DNA of 64,000 nt, taken from Trichomonas vaginalis G3. Lineage: Eukaryota; Parabasalia; Trichomonadida; Trichomonadidae. The stretch lies in contig NC_067207.1 of assembly GCF_026262505.1 (NCBI RefSeq), forward strand, positions 18,134,082 to 18,198,081, given 5' to 3'. How positions within the stretch are numbered: the first letter of the stretch is position 1; each line of letters starts with the position of its first letter. Under the pieces are notes generated by a model. The model did no database searches and was not told where the DNA came from. It saw only the letters and a program-made list of their open reading frames with translations. A program made the position numbers and the translations under genes. Positions 37,096 through 44,703 of the stretch are shown here, one piece after another.

Positions 37096-38759
37096 GCAAT
37101 TCTATACCATGCGTAAACTGTCATGTAAGGTGGCATGTAGTCTTTACTTTGTCCCGTTGTTTGTGTATATCCTGAAACGAAATGTGTATGGTTTCCTTCT
37201 CCCTGAGTGTCACTCCAGTAACAATTTATAGCAAACTTAACGTCGTCTTTAACATCATATCCTTTACCTTTTGTCATTCCTGACCATCCCAATATCTATG
37301 CCTATGCCAACCTGCTTGAGATGTACTTAAATCTATGTAGTGACTGTGCGCAGGTAAATTTTCACCTGAAATCGTTTTACTTCCTCCTGTTTCCTTTGAA
37401 GAGTTTGCACAATACAAAAACTGTCAACTATTTGTTCCCATGCACCAACACCAAACATTACTTGAGGACCTCTTGCTTCCATAGATGTATAAATAGAACC
37501 TACTGGGTTCATTAAATCAAACATATGAGACATTATAGGATTGTCTCTTTTGAACTTAAAATATAGTGCAACTATTTCAGGTTTCTTCTGGTTTAAGTCA
37601 GAATATTTTTTATAATATAATCTTATGTTTTCAGGGTAGGTAAAGTCTTGACTATAATATTTGTTTCTGTCATCTTCATAATAGTATACTATTCTCGTTT
37701 TTTCTATTGCATTATATCTTTTATATCTATAATAATCTAAATATAATGTTAGCTTTTGTTCATCTACATGTGGTGTTCTGACGTCATCTCCATAGTCATA
37801 ATAATGTGGTGCTGGAGCTGGGTCAGGTAATATCATATCTGCCATTTCATAAACTCTTAAATATTTCTTTTGTTCGTCTCCATATAAGTTTAAGTAGCAG
37901 TTGTTGTCTAATGGAACTTTAACTTGTGTACCATCGTTCTTTTTATAGCTTACATACATTTCATTGTTATTTTTCGGAATGAGTTTATACCGTGTACCAT
38001 TTTCTAAGGACTGTACCAACTGCCATCTAAAATATTTGTTTTCTTCATTGACAGAAAAGTCACCAACAATAGTTTCAATATTTTTTGTTCCTAGCAAACT
38101 TTGGTATATTTCATTGACATATGTTTTATCTGCTTTATTTTCAAGGCTAACGTTTAAGTCTGTTATTTCAGAAGATGTATGTGTATGTCCAACGTCACTT
38201 TTCCTGTTTAAGGTTTCTTGTAAGTTTGCAATATTTGCAATGGTATGTGTATGTCCAACGGTACTTTTCCTGTTTAAGGTTTCTTGTAAGTTTGCAATAT
38301 TTGCAATGGTATGTGTATGAGTCTTTTTAGAATATTCGTTTTCAGCTCTTGTCACTTCACTTGACATTTTATTGTCAACATATGTTTTGTCTGCTAGTTC
38401 AGGATGAGTATGTTCTTTTGTTGCATAAGCTTTGTTAGCTTTTCTTCTTCTTTTGCTATTGCATCGTCTACATATTCTTTGTCAGCTTTGTTGCCAACAT
38501 CTGCTTTCAAAAGAAGTTCATTTATAGGTTTCTCGTTTAAAGTTCCTTTTGTTGGATTTATACAGACAGTATGGTTCTTATTGTCTTGAAACAGAAACTC
38601 ATCTGTCATTGGGTTTAATGTCAGTTTTAAGTTTCCTTCTTTCAATGACTCAGATATCTTAGAATAGTTTGAAAAGTTTGTTGTGTTCTTATTTAGAGCT
38701 TGTATAATGAGTTGTCGGTTGTGTTGTATTTCTCTCATAGACGCTGTTTCATTTGACAT
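37092..38759 (-). pseudogene. Maverick fibre gene resembling phage tail fibres, broken
   Basis: Minus strand, in order from 38759. An N-terminal part ends in NKADKEYVDDAIAKEEEKL, typical of fibre shaft linkers. Then come two 20-residue repeats of the HTHTIANIANLQETLNRKS type plus a third partial one, and a large beta-rich region. The end carries MNPVGSIYTSMEARGPQVMF and a terminal segment with GNHTHFVSGY and YMPPYMTVYAWYRIA. The PVGSIY...WEQI...HTH...PPY..VY.W order is the classical signature of phage tail-fibre/collar proteins. In an icosahedral virus-like element this would be a receptor-binding vertex fibre. It looks broken, about two breaks. Confidence 0.7.
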
Positions 38760-38777
38760 TTTTATTCTAGATAAAAT
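38760..38777. promoter_or_regulatory. Compact divergent promoter, copy 2
   Basis: The 18 bp tttttattctagataaaat lie between the divergent fibre gene and the gene at 38778; they resemble 23619-23636. Confidence 0.5.
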
Positions 38778-39626
38778 ATGCTTCCAATAGAAAAAGAAAA
38801 TTCAAGAGTTGCTACAACTAAACCATTAGATGAACTTTTTACTAATGTCGGTCAAAAGTTTGAGACAGAGACCGTAAAGCATGAAGGCTATCGTTTTGAC
38901 TACCCATTGAGATGGCTAAGAGACCCATCCGTCACAAAAGCTATTGGCTTTCGTAGAATGAAGTTCATTTCAGAAGCCATACATGGTTTCCCATTTACGG
39001 TCGCTTTTGAAATTCGATACTATAACAAAGAAAAACATACGTATGAGAAATTTGAACAGGGAAAACTTTTACAAGTGAATTTGCTTGTAAACTTAGAAAC
39101 AACTCTTCAAGCTTTTCAAGAAAAAATAAACGATATCTATCTCGAATATGCAAAACAGTACAACATTGACGAAGGAGAGTACCATCTCGATATTTTATAT
39201 GACAGGAAAAATGCAACTGTTAAAATCAATAGAATAGAAGACCTTGGAGAAGACGTTTATATTTCTACAAAATATAACAACTTGGCATGGTATAGATTTT
39301 TGAGGATGTTAAATCAGCCTGCAGCATATCCAGTACACCCGAACTTTTATGAAGTCGAAAACCCTAATGGAACATATGAAAATGTTTTCGACTCAGATGC
39401 TATTATCGTTCATGCTTCATTTTCTGGTGCACAAAACTCTTTTTTATGCTTGGCAAATGACTTTTACGAAAAACCTACAAAGCTATATGAACCACCAAGT
39501 GGAAGTATTTCAGACTTTCAAGTATGGTTTACTACAGATGGAAGAAAAAGAATAATTCCATTATACCATGTGTTTTACTTAGAACTTAGTTTCATATACA
39601 ACTACTATCGAACGGTAAAAATATAA
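38778..39626 (+). CDS. Maverick protein with jelly-roll-like C terminus
   Basis: 282 residues. N-terminal ~190 residues are alpha/beta with many aromatics (FDYPLRWLRDPSVTKAIGFR). The C-terminal third has the alternating strand pattern DFQVWFTTDGRKRIIPLYHV followed by FYLELSFIY, which resembles the closing strands of single jelly-roll capsid proteins. It is transcribed divergently from the fibre gene, which suits a penton-base or fibre-anchor protein. This competes with 24223-25029 for the penton role. Confidence 0.5.
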   Translation: MLPIEKENSRVATTKPLDELFTNVGQKFETETVKHEGYRFDYPLRWLRDPSVTKAIGFRRMKFISEAIHGFPFTVAFEIRYYNKEKHTYEKFEQGKLLQVNLLVNLETTLQAFQEKINDIYLEYAKQYNIDEGEYHLDILYDRKNATVKINRIEDLGEDVYISTKYNNLAWYRFLRMLNQPAAYPVHPNFYEVENPNGTYENVFDSDAIIVHASFSGAQNSFLCLANDFYEKPTKLYEPPSGSISDFQVWFTTDGRKRIIPLYHVFYLELSFIYNYYRTVKI

Positions 39627-39630
39627 TTTT

Positions 39631-39873
39631 TTAATACGGTTGAGGTGTTGGATTTGGTTGCCAACTTGACTGTGGTGCAGGTTCAGGCTGTTGTATTACA
39701 GGAGCTTGTTCTTCTGGTTCAGGGTCTTTAGGTATAATACCAACAAACTGACCTACTCTTTTACCAATATTTTTGACACCGTTCCATACTCCTCTTCCTA
39801 CGGTTTTTATTCCATTCCATATACCTCTTCCAACATTTCGAAAGAAGTTTCCTATCTTACTGAAGAAACCCAT
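39631..39873 (-). CDS. Maverick amphipathic minor virion-like protein
   Basis: 80 residues. The first ~45 (MGFFSKIGNFFRNVGRGIWN, then repeated GxxxGRGVWNGVKNIGKR) form a basic amphipathic helix with three similar 11-residue turns. The tail is Pro/Gln-rich. Amphipathic N-terminal helices of this kind disrupt membranes in adenovirus protein VI; the same role here is inference. It converges on the gene at 38778-39626, with four bases between stops. Confidence 0.55.
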   Translation of the reverse strand: MGFFSKIGNFFRNVGRGIWNGIKTVGRGVWNGVKNIGKRVGQFVGIIPKDPEPEEQAPVIQQPEPAPQSSWQPNPTPQPY

Positions 39874-39891
39874 TTTACTATATGTAAAAAT

Positions 39892-40254
39892 CTAATGTCC
39901 GCCTAGTCTCTTACGTTTCCTGTTGAGTTCCATAGCATTCTTTAACTGGAGCTCATACATTCTGTTTCTCCTCTGGTAGAAAACATATTCTGGGTCAACT
40001 CCTGTGTTCGCGTCATCTGCATAAAGTTGTTTATATCCCACTTCAGGGTTTGTATAAAACTCTTTCCATCTCATATTTGCATACCATGGTGGCAAACCTA
40101 ACGCAGCGTCATTTGACATGGCAGTTTGCATTTGTACATCTGTTGGCACTTGACCATAGTTTGCCATTGCAGTTTGTATTCTAACTTCATTTGGAATATT
40201 CTCTGGGTTTGGTTGTCCAGGTTGCTGTGCATTCGCTAAGTTCTGTGCGTCCAT
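39892..40254 (-). CDS. Maverick unknown small protein
   Basis: 120 residues, MDAQNLANAQQPGQPNPENI..., with two related segments (NEVRIQTAMANYGQVPTD and TDVQMQTAMSNDAALGLP) and a basic C terminus (RRNRMYELQLKNAMELNRKR, then KRLGGH). The composition would suit a small DNA- or capsid-bound virion protein. It lies 18 bp upstream of the amphipathic protein, same strand. No family recognised. Confidence 0.55.
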   Translation of the reverse strand: MDAQNLANAQQPGQPNPENIPNEVRIQTAMANYGQVPTDVQMQTAMSNDAALGLPPWYANMRWKEFYTNPEVGYKQLYADDANTGVDPEYVFYQRRNRMYELQLKNAMELNRKRKRLGGH

Positions 40255-40277
40255 TTAATATTAGATAAAAATATCTC

Positions 40278-40409
40278 TTACGAGTACATATACTGAACAT
40301 TTGCAGGCATTGGTTCATCTTCATATTCTCTGTACTTTTCTGCCACGTCAAATAAATAAATGACACAATGGAAAAAACCTAAAACAAGTAGTCCTATTTC
40401 AAACCACAT
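40278..40409 (-). CDS. Maverick 43-residue membrane protein
   Basis: A short minus-strand frame from an ATG at 40409 (MWFEIGLLVLGFFHCVIYLF) to a stop at 40278. Residues ~3-21 form a single hydrophobic membrane segment; the rest is acidic (DVAEKYREYEDEPMPANVQY). Its start overlaps the last 16 bp of the methyltransferase gene, a tight arrangement that supports expression with it. Function unknown. Confidence 0.5.
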   Translation of the reverse strand: MWFEIGLLVLGFFHCVIYLFDVAEKYREYEDEPMPANVQYMYS

Positions 40410-41212
40410 TTACTTACTAATAAAATTTCTTTGTTATGACACTTTCTCCGGTTTATAGGACCTCTCTCATATTCTATCTTGTCATATCTAAACTCATAGT
40501 CATGTATGTCCTCTAACCATCTCATAACGGTTTCCAAACCACTTTTATCGGATGTAAAGTAAAAGCATGGATGGTTATGTAAAACGTCTAAAGTTTCTAA
40601 AGAGTCTCTCAAAGTCCAGTCTACTTGGTATTGAAAATCCCATGTGTTATAGAACGGCGGGTCCACTATAAAGAAAACATTTTCCTTGTCTTTATATTTT
40701 TCATACAACTCTGTCCAATAACATCTCACAAACTCTATACCCTCAATATATTTTTCTATGTTCTCTTTGAAAACATTTGTATAGTTAAGATATAAAACTT
40801 TTGACATAAGTGTTTCAATGTCATGAACTCTTATAGCACCACTATATAATAGTCTAGCAGATATACTATCCCAGTCTATATATTCTGCTTTTTTCAAAAC
40901 CTCTCTCACAATATTTTTCTTATCTAATGGTATACGTTCCATCTTACCTATAGGTATCTTTTCTTTTAACTCTTTCAATATATTGTTTGTGTCTGGTATA
41001 TGTTTGAGACGGTCCATATAGTTGTCGAAGTCATTGCATATAATCTTTGAGTCTGGGAATATTGTATGGCACAAATGGGATATATAGAAACTTCCACCGA
41101 ACAAATCTACAAATGTTAGACCATTCGGTAGTTTCTTAAGTTCTCTCAATATAATATCTTTACATCTACTCTTATTTCCAAAGAACGGTAACGGTGGTTT
41201 TGTAAAATTCAT
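40394..41212 (-). CDS. Maverick D12-class N6-adenine DNA methyltransferase
   Basis: 272 residues, one open frame. The order is that of Dam/D12 enzymes: the N-terminal PFFGNKS (10-16), motif I FVDLFGGS (34-41) for S-adenosylmethionine, and catalytic motif IV DPPFY (184-188). A target-recognition region lies between. It should methylate adenine N6 in DNA. N6-methyladenine is abundant in Trichomonas, and Maverick-encoded enzymes of this family are known there, so this gene links the element to host chromatin marking or to self/non-self protection of its DNA. It is the outermost large gene at the right end and overlaps a tiny membrane-protein gene. Confidence 0.88.
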   Translation of the reverse strand: MNFTKPPLPFFGNKSRCKDIILRELKKLPNGLTFVDLFGGSFYISHLCHTIFPDSKIICNDFDNYMDRLKHIPDTNNILKELKEKIPIGKMERIPLDKKNIVREVLKKAEYIDWDSISARLLYSGAIRVHDIETLMSKVLYLNYTNVFKENIEKYIEGIEFVRCYWTELYEKYKDKENVFFIVDPPFYNTWDFQYQVDWTLRDSLETLDVLHNHPCFYFTSDKSGLETVMRWLEDIHDYEFRYDKIEYERGPINRRKCHNKEILLVSKCGLK

Positions 41213-41310
41213 TTATATATAATAATAAAAATGTTTTTTTCCTGAAAAGTGACAGAAAAGTGACAAAACATGAAAACATATATAATTTGTGAAAAGCGAC
41301 ACATTATATA

Positions 41311-41442
41311 ATGTTTTCGACCCAGAAGAAGGCTTCTTCCCAGAAGCAATGGAGGAAGAAGAAGAGTCCTCCGAATTCACACCAGAAGACTAACAATTTT
41401 CCGAATAAAAACTTCATTTATACTAAACATCTTCGGGGCTAG
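41311..41442 (+). CDS. Possible 43-residue basic protein at the Maverick right end
   Basis: From ATG 41311 the frame MFSTQKKASSQKQWRKKKSP runs to a stop inside the inverted repeat at 41440-41442. It is strongly basic, like core proteins of adenovirus-type viruses. A second frame over the same bases is acidic (ending ESSEFTPED), so the coding frame is uncertain. Confidence 0.3.
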   Translation: MFSTQKKASSQKQWRKKKSPPNSHQKTNNFPNKNFIYTKHLRG

Positions 41443-41500
41443 AGGGCACGAAGTGCCTGGAAGCCCCACTACCTTTTTTTTTTTTTTTTTTTTTTTTTTT
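41417..41500 (-). repeat. Right inverted repeat of the Maverick
   Basis: Reverse complement of the left repeat: a 57-bp block with one mismatch and a T27 tract (41474-41500). Confidence 0.9.
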
Positions 41501-41506
41501 TGGATG
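41501..41506. repeat. 6-bp target-site duplication of the Maverick, right copy
   Basis: tggatg, equal to 17265-17270. Beyond it the Ginger-like element resumes. Confidence 0.85.
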
Positions 41507-41558
41507 ATAAATAAAAATCAAAAATAATTGTTATAATTTAAATGAAGAAGTAATTTAA

Positions 41559-42172
41559 AACGATTTTATTTATGATCAAATTTTATATATTTTTTTGGAT
41601 CAAATCCATTTTAATAGAATTTATATACTATTCATCTATTAGTAAACACTACCGTATATTATTTTTTAAGCTATCTTATTTTTTGAACTTTTAGTCAAAA
41701 CTTTGGTCGCAAGAAGAATTGCATGATAAATAAAAACATTTAATCAAAGTCAATTTTATTTTTCATATTCAAATGGACTGAGTGTTAACATTTAACATTT
41801 TTTGCTAATTGTCGTCAAAAATTATGCGTAAAGCAAAAATTGATATTTCATATGGTTTTATGATAGATAAGCATTATATTCCCACTCATTATATTCGTAA
41901 ATTTTGAGGTTTATCCTTCGCTTTTAAGATCATTGAATTTGATTTTTATATAAAATAGTTATATATTAGAAAATAATATGAGTTTATGTGATATTATTTT
42001 TCAGAAGATTTTGTGTTCTTCTTCAAAATTTTATTTTTTTATTAAAAAGAATCTTTACAAAATATACATTTACTTTAATTAATATTTAAAAACGTGCTCT
42101 ATCAAAAGTTCCAAAAATTCAATATTTTAACTTTTCTGAGGTGTCACTTTTGATGAATTTCTGTTTACAACA
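41559..42172 (-). repeat. Right inverted repeat of the Ginger-like element
   Basis: Core 41559-42011 matches the left core; ~42012-42144 is a cassette different from the left-end cassette; the outermost bases (to CTGTTTACAACA) match again. The CACC duplication follows at 42173-42176. Confidence 0.85.
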
Positions 42173-42176
42173 CACC

Positions 42177-42484
42177 GAACTTTTTCAAGTTTCTGTTCAC
42201 GATATACAATAACGAACAGGTAATTTGATTGTTTCAGCGATTGTTTGATAAATTTTTTTATTTCAGGCTTATAATTTAATCTTTAACTATCTATCATTTT
42301 AGTATGAAGTTCAAATAGTAAATTATCATAGAAGAATGAGTTGATGCCCCACTAATGAGCCAAGATGATTGCGATAAAGTCGAAACTTTGTAATATATAT
42401 AATTAGTTTACAAAAAGTATTATAAACAATATAAACAAACAAAAAAGATAACAAACAAAATATCAATTGTTAAAATTTCTTTTT
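42177..42484. other. Intergenic, right flank of the transposon
   Basis: About 310 bp of AT-rich DNA between the right CACC copy and the stop of the next gene. No gene or repeat seen. Confidence 0.6.
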
Positions 42485-44056
42485 TCAAACAGAATATAAT
42501 GGTTGAAGCTTTCTAAGATTCTTCGGTGCTATTCCATAACTCCTTGTGTTTTCATTCTTCTTTAAATTAGGTGTTGGCTTCGAAATTTTCTTCGAATTTA
42601 GAACAATAACTTTCTTAGATGCAATCGTTTTCGTTGGAGATAAACGATCAATTGGTTTATACTCTTCTTCGAACACTTTTGCATTAAGAAGACCTTTAAT
42701 TTCATTCGGATTCATTGGCTGAGTTATTGTCATTATAGATTTGCGATCTGTAACAGGTGAAGGATGAAGTATCAACAAACTAGTCATTGGCACCTTCTGC
42801 GTTGCCAAAAGAAGTCCACCGACTTCAGAAAGAACAGAACGAAGCCAGAAGATATCTGTATTGTAGAGAACAATGTACAAGTCCAGAATTGATTTCGCAC
42901 GACGGAGGAACCTTCCATTGCTTATTGCTGCACCAACAAAATTTGCGGTTTTTCTGATGTATGGCGTTATCCATGGGAAATCGCCTGTATAATTTAATAC
43001 TTCGCCAATAACAGATTGCGCTGTTTTAGAGAACGGTTTACTCGAAGCTGCAATGTGAATTAAAGTTTGAACTGCAGGAGAAACTTTTCTTCGATCGGTA
43101 TTCTTGATGGTTTCAACAGCTAGTAAGAAATCATCTGATGAATTTGCGGTGGAAAGAAAAGACGATAGAGCGTTCATTCTGATTTCATCGTTCTGAATGA
43201 TTTTGAATAGACGACTCATACTGCATGAAATTATAGATGGTGAATTTCTTACCGAAGTTACGAATTTTGAAACAAGAGCCGAATAATTGTTCGATGAAAA
43301 AGCATGTGTTAATCTGTCAAGTAAATTAAGGCAACAATCGGATGCGTAATAAGCAAAAGCACCTTTGTCGCCATTGATGAAAGAAAGTAGTCGCTTGAAA
43401 AATTTGGCAAATCTTTCTGGAAAGTCTGTAATTTGAGCTGGTCTTGATGTGAAAAGATCTGTAAGTAACTGCATTATCGTAATAACAAGTGTTGTCTGAC
43501 GATAGTCCGGTTTTTCGACATTTAATTTTAACATTGGAAACCATTTATCAATAGCTATATCAATTGATCCCGAAGAGTTCATAAATTCAATCCAAAGGCG
43601 ATGCTCACTTTTAGACAACTGAAAGAGTAAGTCGAAGTAATCTAATGTATTATTGATGTAAGAAGGTAAATACCATAATATTATGTTAGAATCTGATTCA
43701 GCAGGAAGCATTTCGAGGAATTTTATTGCAATTTGTGGAGATGAGAATGTTAATGTATTCCTAAGATTATAAAGTGTCTGAACAAAGCTTCGAAATTGCA
43801 AAAAAGGACACAGTACAATTTCATTAGTGAGAGCTTCGATGATTCGTTGGGCTTTACGCCAAAATTGATCACTATTTTGTATCGTATTGAGATATACTAA
43901 CATAGGCGGGAAATATTCCTCCCAGAAACGCTCAGATTTAATATGATCAGGGACTTTATCACCAGCGTTCCGCCCTTCTGGAGGAAAATACCTCTCCCAC
44001 CATTCTCTAGCGGCCATTGAAAGTTTATTGTTTTGTGTTGAAAAGTTTCTCCACAT
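42485..44056 (-). CDS. Unidentified helical protein
   Basis: 523 residues from the ATG at 44056 (MWRNFSTQNNKLSMAAREWW); a second in-frame ATG at residue 14 is an alternative start. Residues ~15-450 are regular amphipathic helices, possibly HEAT/ARM-like (LNLLDRLTHAFSSNNYSALV). The C-terminal ~70 residues are basic and extended (KTIASKKVIVLNSKKISKPT). The N terminus contains two similar segments, REWWERYFPPEG and RFWEEYFPPM. No catalytic motif and no membrane segment. It is a plausible expressed host gene, but I cannot assign a function. Confidence 0.7.
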   Translation of the reverse strand: MWRNFSTQNNKLSMAAREWWERYFPPEGRNAGDKVPDHIKSERFWEEYFPPMLVYLNTIQNSDQFWRKAQRIIEALTNEIVLCPFLQFRSFVQTLYNLRNTLTFSSPQIAIKFLEMLPAESDSNIILWYLPSYINNTLDYFDLLFQLSKSEHRLWIEFMNSSGSIDIAIDKWFPMLKLNVEKPDYRQTTLVITIMQLLTDLFTSRPAQITDFPERFAKFFKRLLSFINGDKGAFAYYASDCCLNLLDRLTHAFSSNNYSALVSKFVTSVRNSPSIISCSMSRLFKIIQNDEIRMNALSSFLSTANSSDDFLLAVETIKNTDRRKVSPAVQTLIHIAASSKPFSKTAQSVIGEVLNYTGDFPWITPYIRKTANFVGAAISNGRFLRRAKSILDLYIVLYNTDIFWLRSVLSEVGGLLLATQKVPMTSLLILHPSPVTDRKSIMTITQPMNPNEIKGLLNAKVFEEEYKPIDRLSPTKTIASKKVIVLNSKKISKPTPNLKKNENTRSYGIAPKNLRKLQPLYSV

Positions 44057-44703
44057 CAATTAATATTCTAAATCGTCTATGGATATCAATTTTACTAACT
44101 AATCATCGATCTGTCAAAACTTTCCTTTTGTTTGAATTTTTCTTACATCAATTAACGATTTTTAGAGAAATTATTTCGCTTATCAACATTAGATTAAATT
44201 TTCATTCTTGCTGTTAATGTCACTTTTTAATCTTGTGGGATAATTAATTTCATCTTTCGCTTTTTGATAGAGCTATAAAACAGGAATAACACAAGAAACA
44301 GAAATAAAATTGAAAAATCTTAAAGAATTGGAGTAGTCGTCCTTTAAATCTTCATTTTGGAGCCATAAAAACTCAGTGCTTGACTCAATAATATCTATAG
44401 AAGTCTATCTTTTCGTAGTTAAACCATTATAAATGAGTATTAAACTTGAACTCGATGAGATTTTCAGTATCTAAGGCAATATGTCATATATTTTCTATCT
44501 ATAGATAAAGTTCATCTTAATCCTAGGATATCACATAATGAAATCTATGAAATTAGGAAGAAATTTGACTTGAAAGATATTTTTACAATGGAAGATGCTA
44601 AACTCTATATACAAAGTACAAATAACTTGATTTCGAAACGCATCAATGCCAAATCGGTTCAATCAATTGAATTTTCAATTGATAAAATTTTACATAAAAT
44701 CTG
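44057..44703. other. Intergenic with a possible coding remnant at 44464-44704
   Basis: Mostly AT-rich. From 44464 a plus-strand frame is open to a stop at 44702-44704 and reads like protein (IDKVHLNPRISHNEIYEIRK). It has no ATG until 44588. A short ATG-started frame (MSIKLELDEIFSI) precedes it from 44433 in another phase. It may be a decayed gene; its stop overlaps the next start codon (TGATG). Confidence 0.35.

Larger units (their letters stand above)
17271..41500. mobile_element. Maverick/Polinton (virus-like element), about 24.2 kb
   Basis: The element is bounded by inverted repeats that start with a homopolymer (42 A on the left, 27 T on the right) followed by GGTAGTGGGGCTTCC... It is flanked by a perfect 6-bp duplication, tggatg, at 17265-17270 and 41501-41506. 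Six base pairs is the standard Maverick duplication length. Parts: major capsid protein, minor jelly-roll capsid candidate, FtsK/HerA ATPase, family-B polymerase, SF3 helicase, integrase, KilA-N proteins, adenine methyltransferase, fibre-like gene and small virion-like genes. The inverted repeats differ by a single base outside the homopolymer, so the copy is young. It is partly broken: I estimate seven to ten breaks in accessory and integrase regions, with the main capsid, ATPase, helicase, polymerase and methyltransferase frames open. I recognised no maturation protease. Confidence 0.95.
15515..42172 (-). mobile_element. Ginger2/TDD-like DNA transposon, interrupted by a Maverick
   Basis: The termini TGTAATAAACAG and ...CTGTTTACAACA fit the TGTNR...YNACA ends described for Ginger elements, and a CACC 4-bp duplication flanks them. 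Inverted repeats of ~620 bp (15515-16138, 41559-42172) share a ~455-bp core I find essentially identical, with different subterminal cassettes on the two sides. One gene, a DDE integrase-type transposase (16162-17223, minus), belongs to it. Apart from the 24.2-kb Maverick inserted at 17271-41500, the element is about 2.4 kb. The intact transposase frame and near-identical repeats suggest a recent insertion. The palindromic element at 8142-9397 is a relative. Assignment to Ginger2/TDD rather than another IS481-like lineage is inference from ends, duplication length and the HxD-D-E protein. Confidence 0.8.

Noticed and set aside
15515-42172. Reading the whole interval as one Maverick with ~620-bp inverted repeats and two integrases
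   Set aside because: A second, inner pair of ends with its own 6-bp duplication and a 4-bp duplication outside show two separate elements; the outer ends and transposase fit Ginger.
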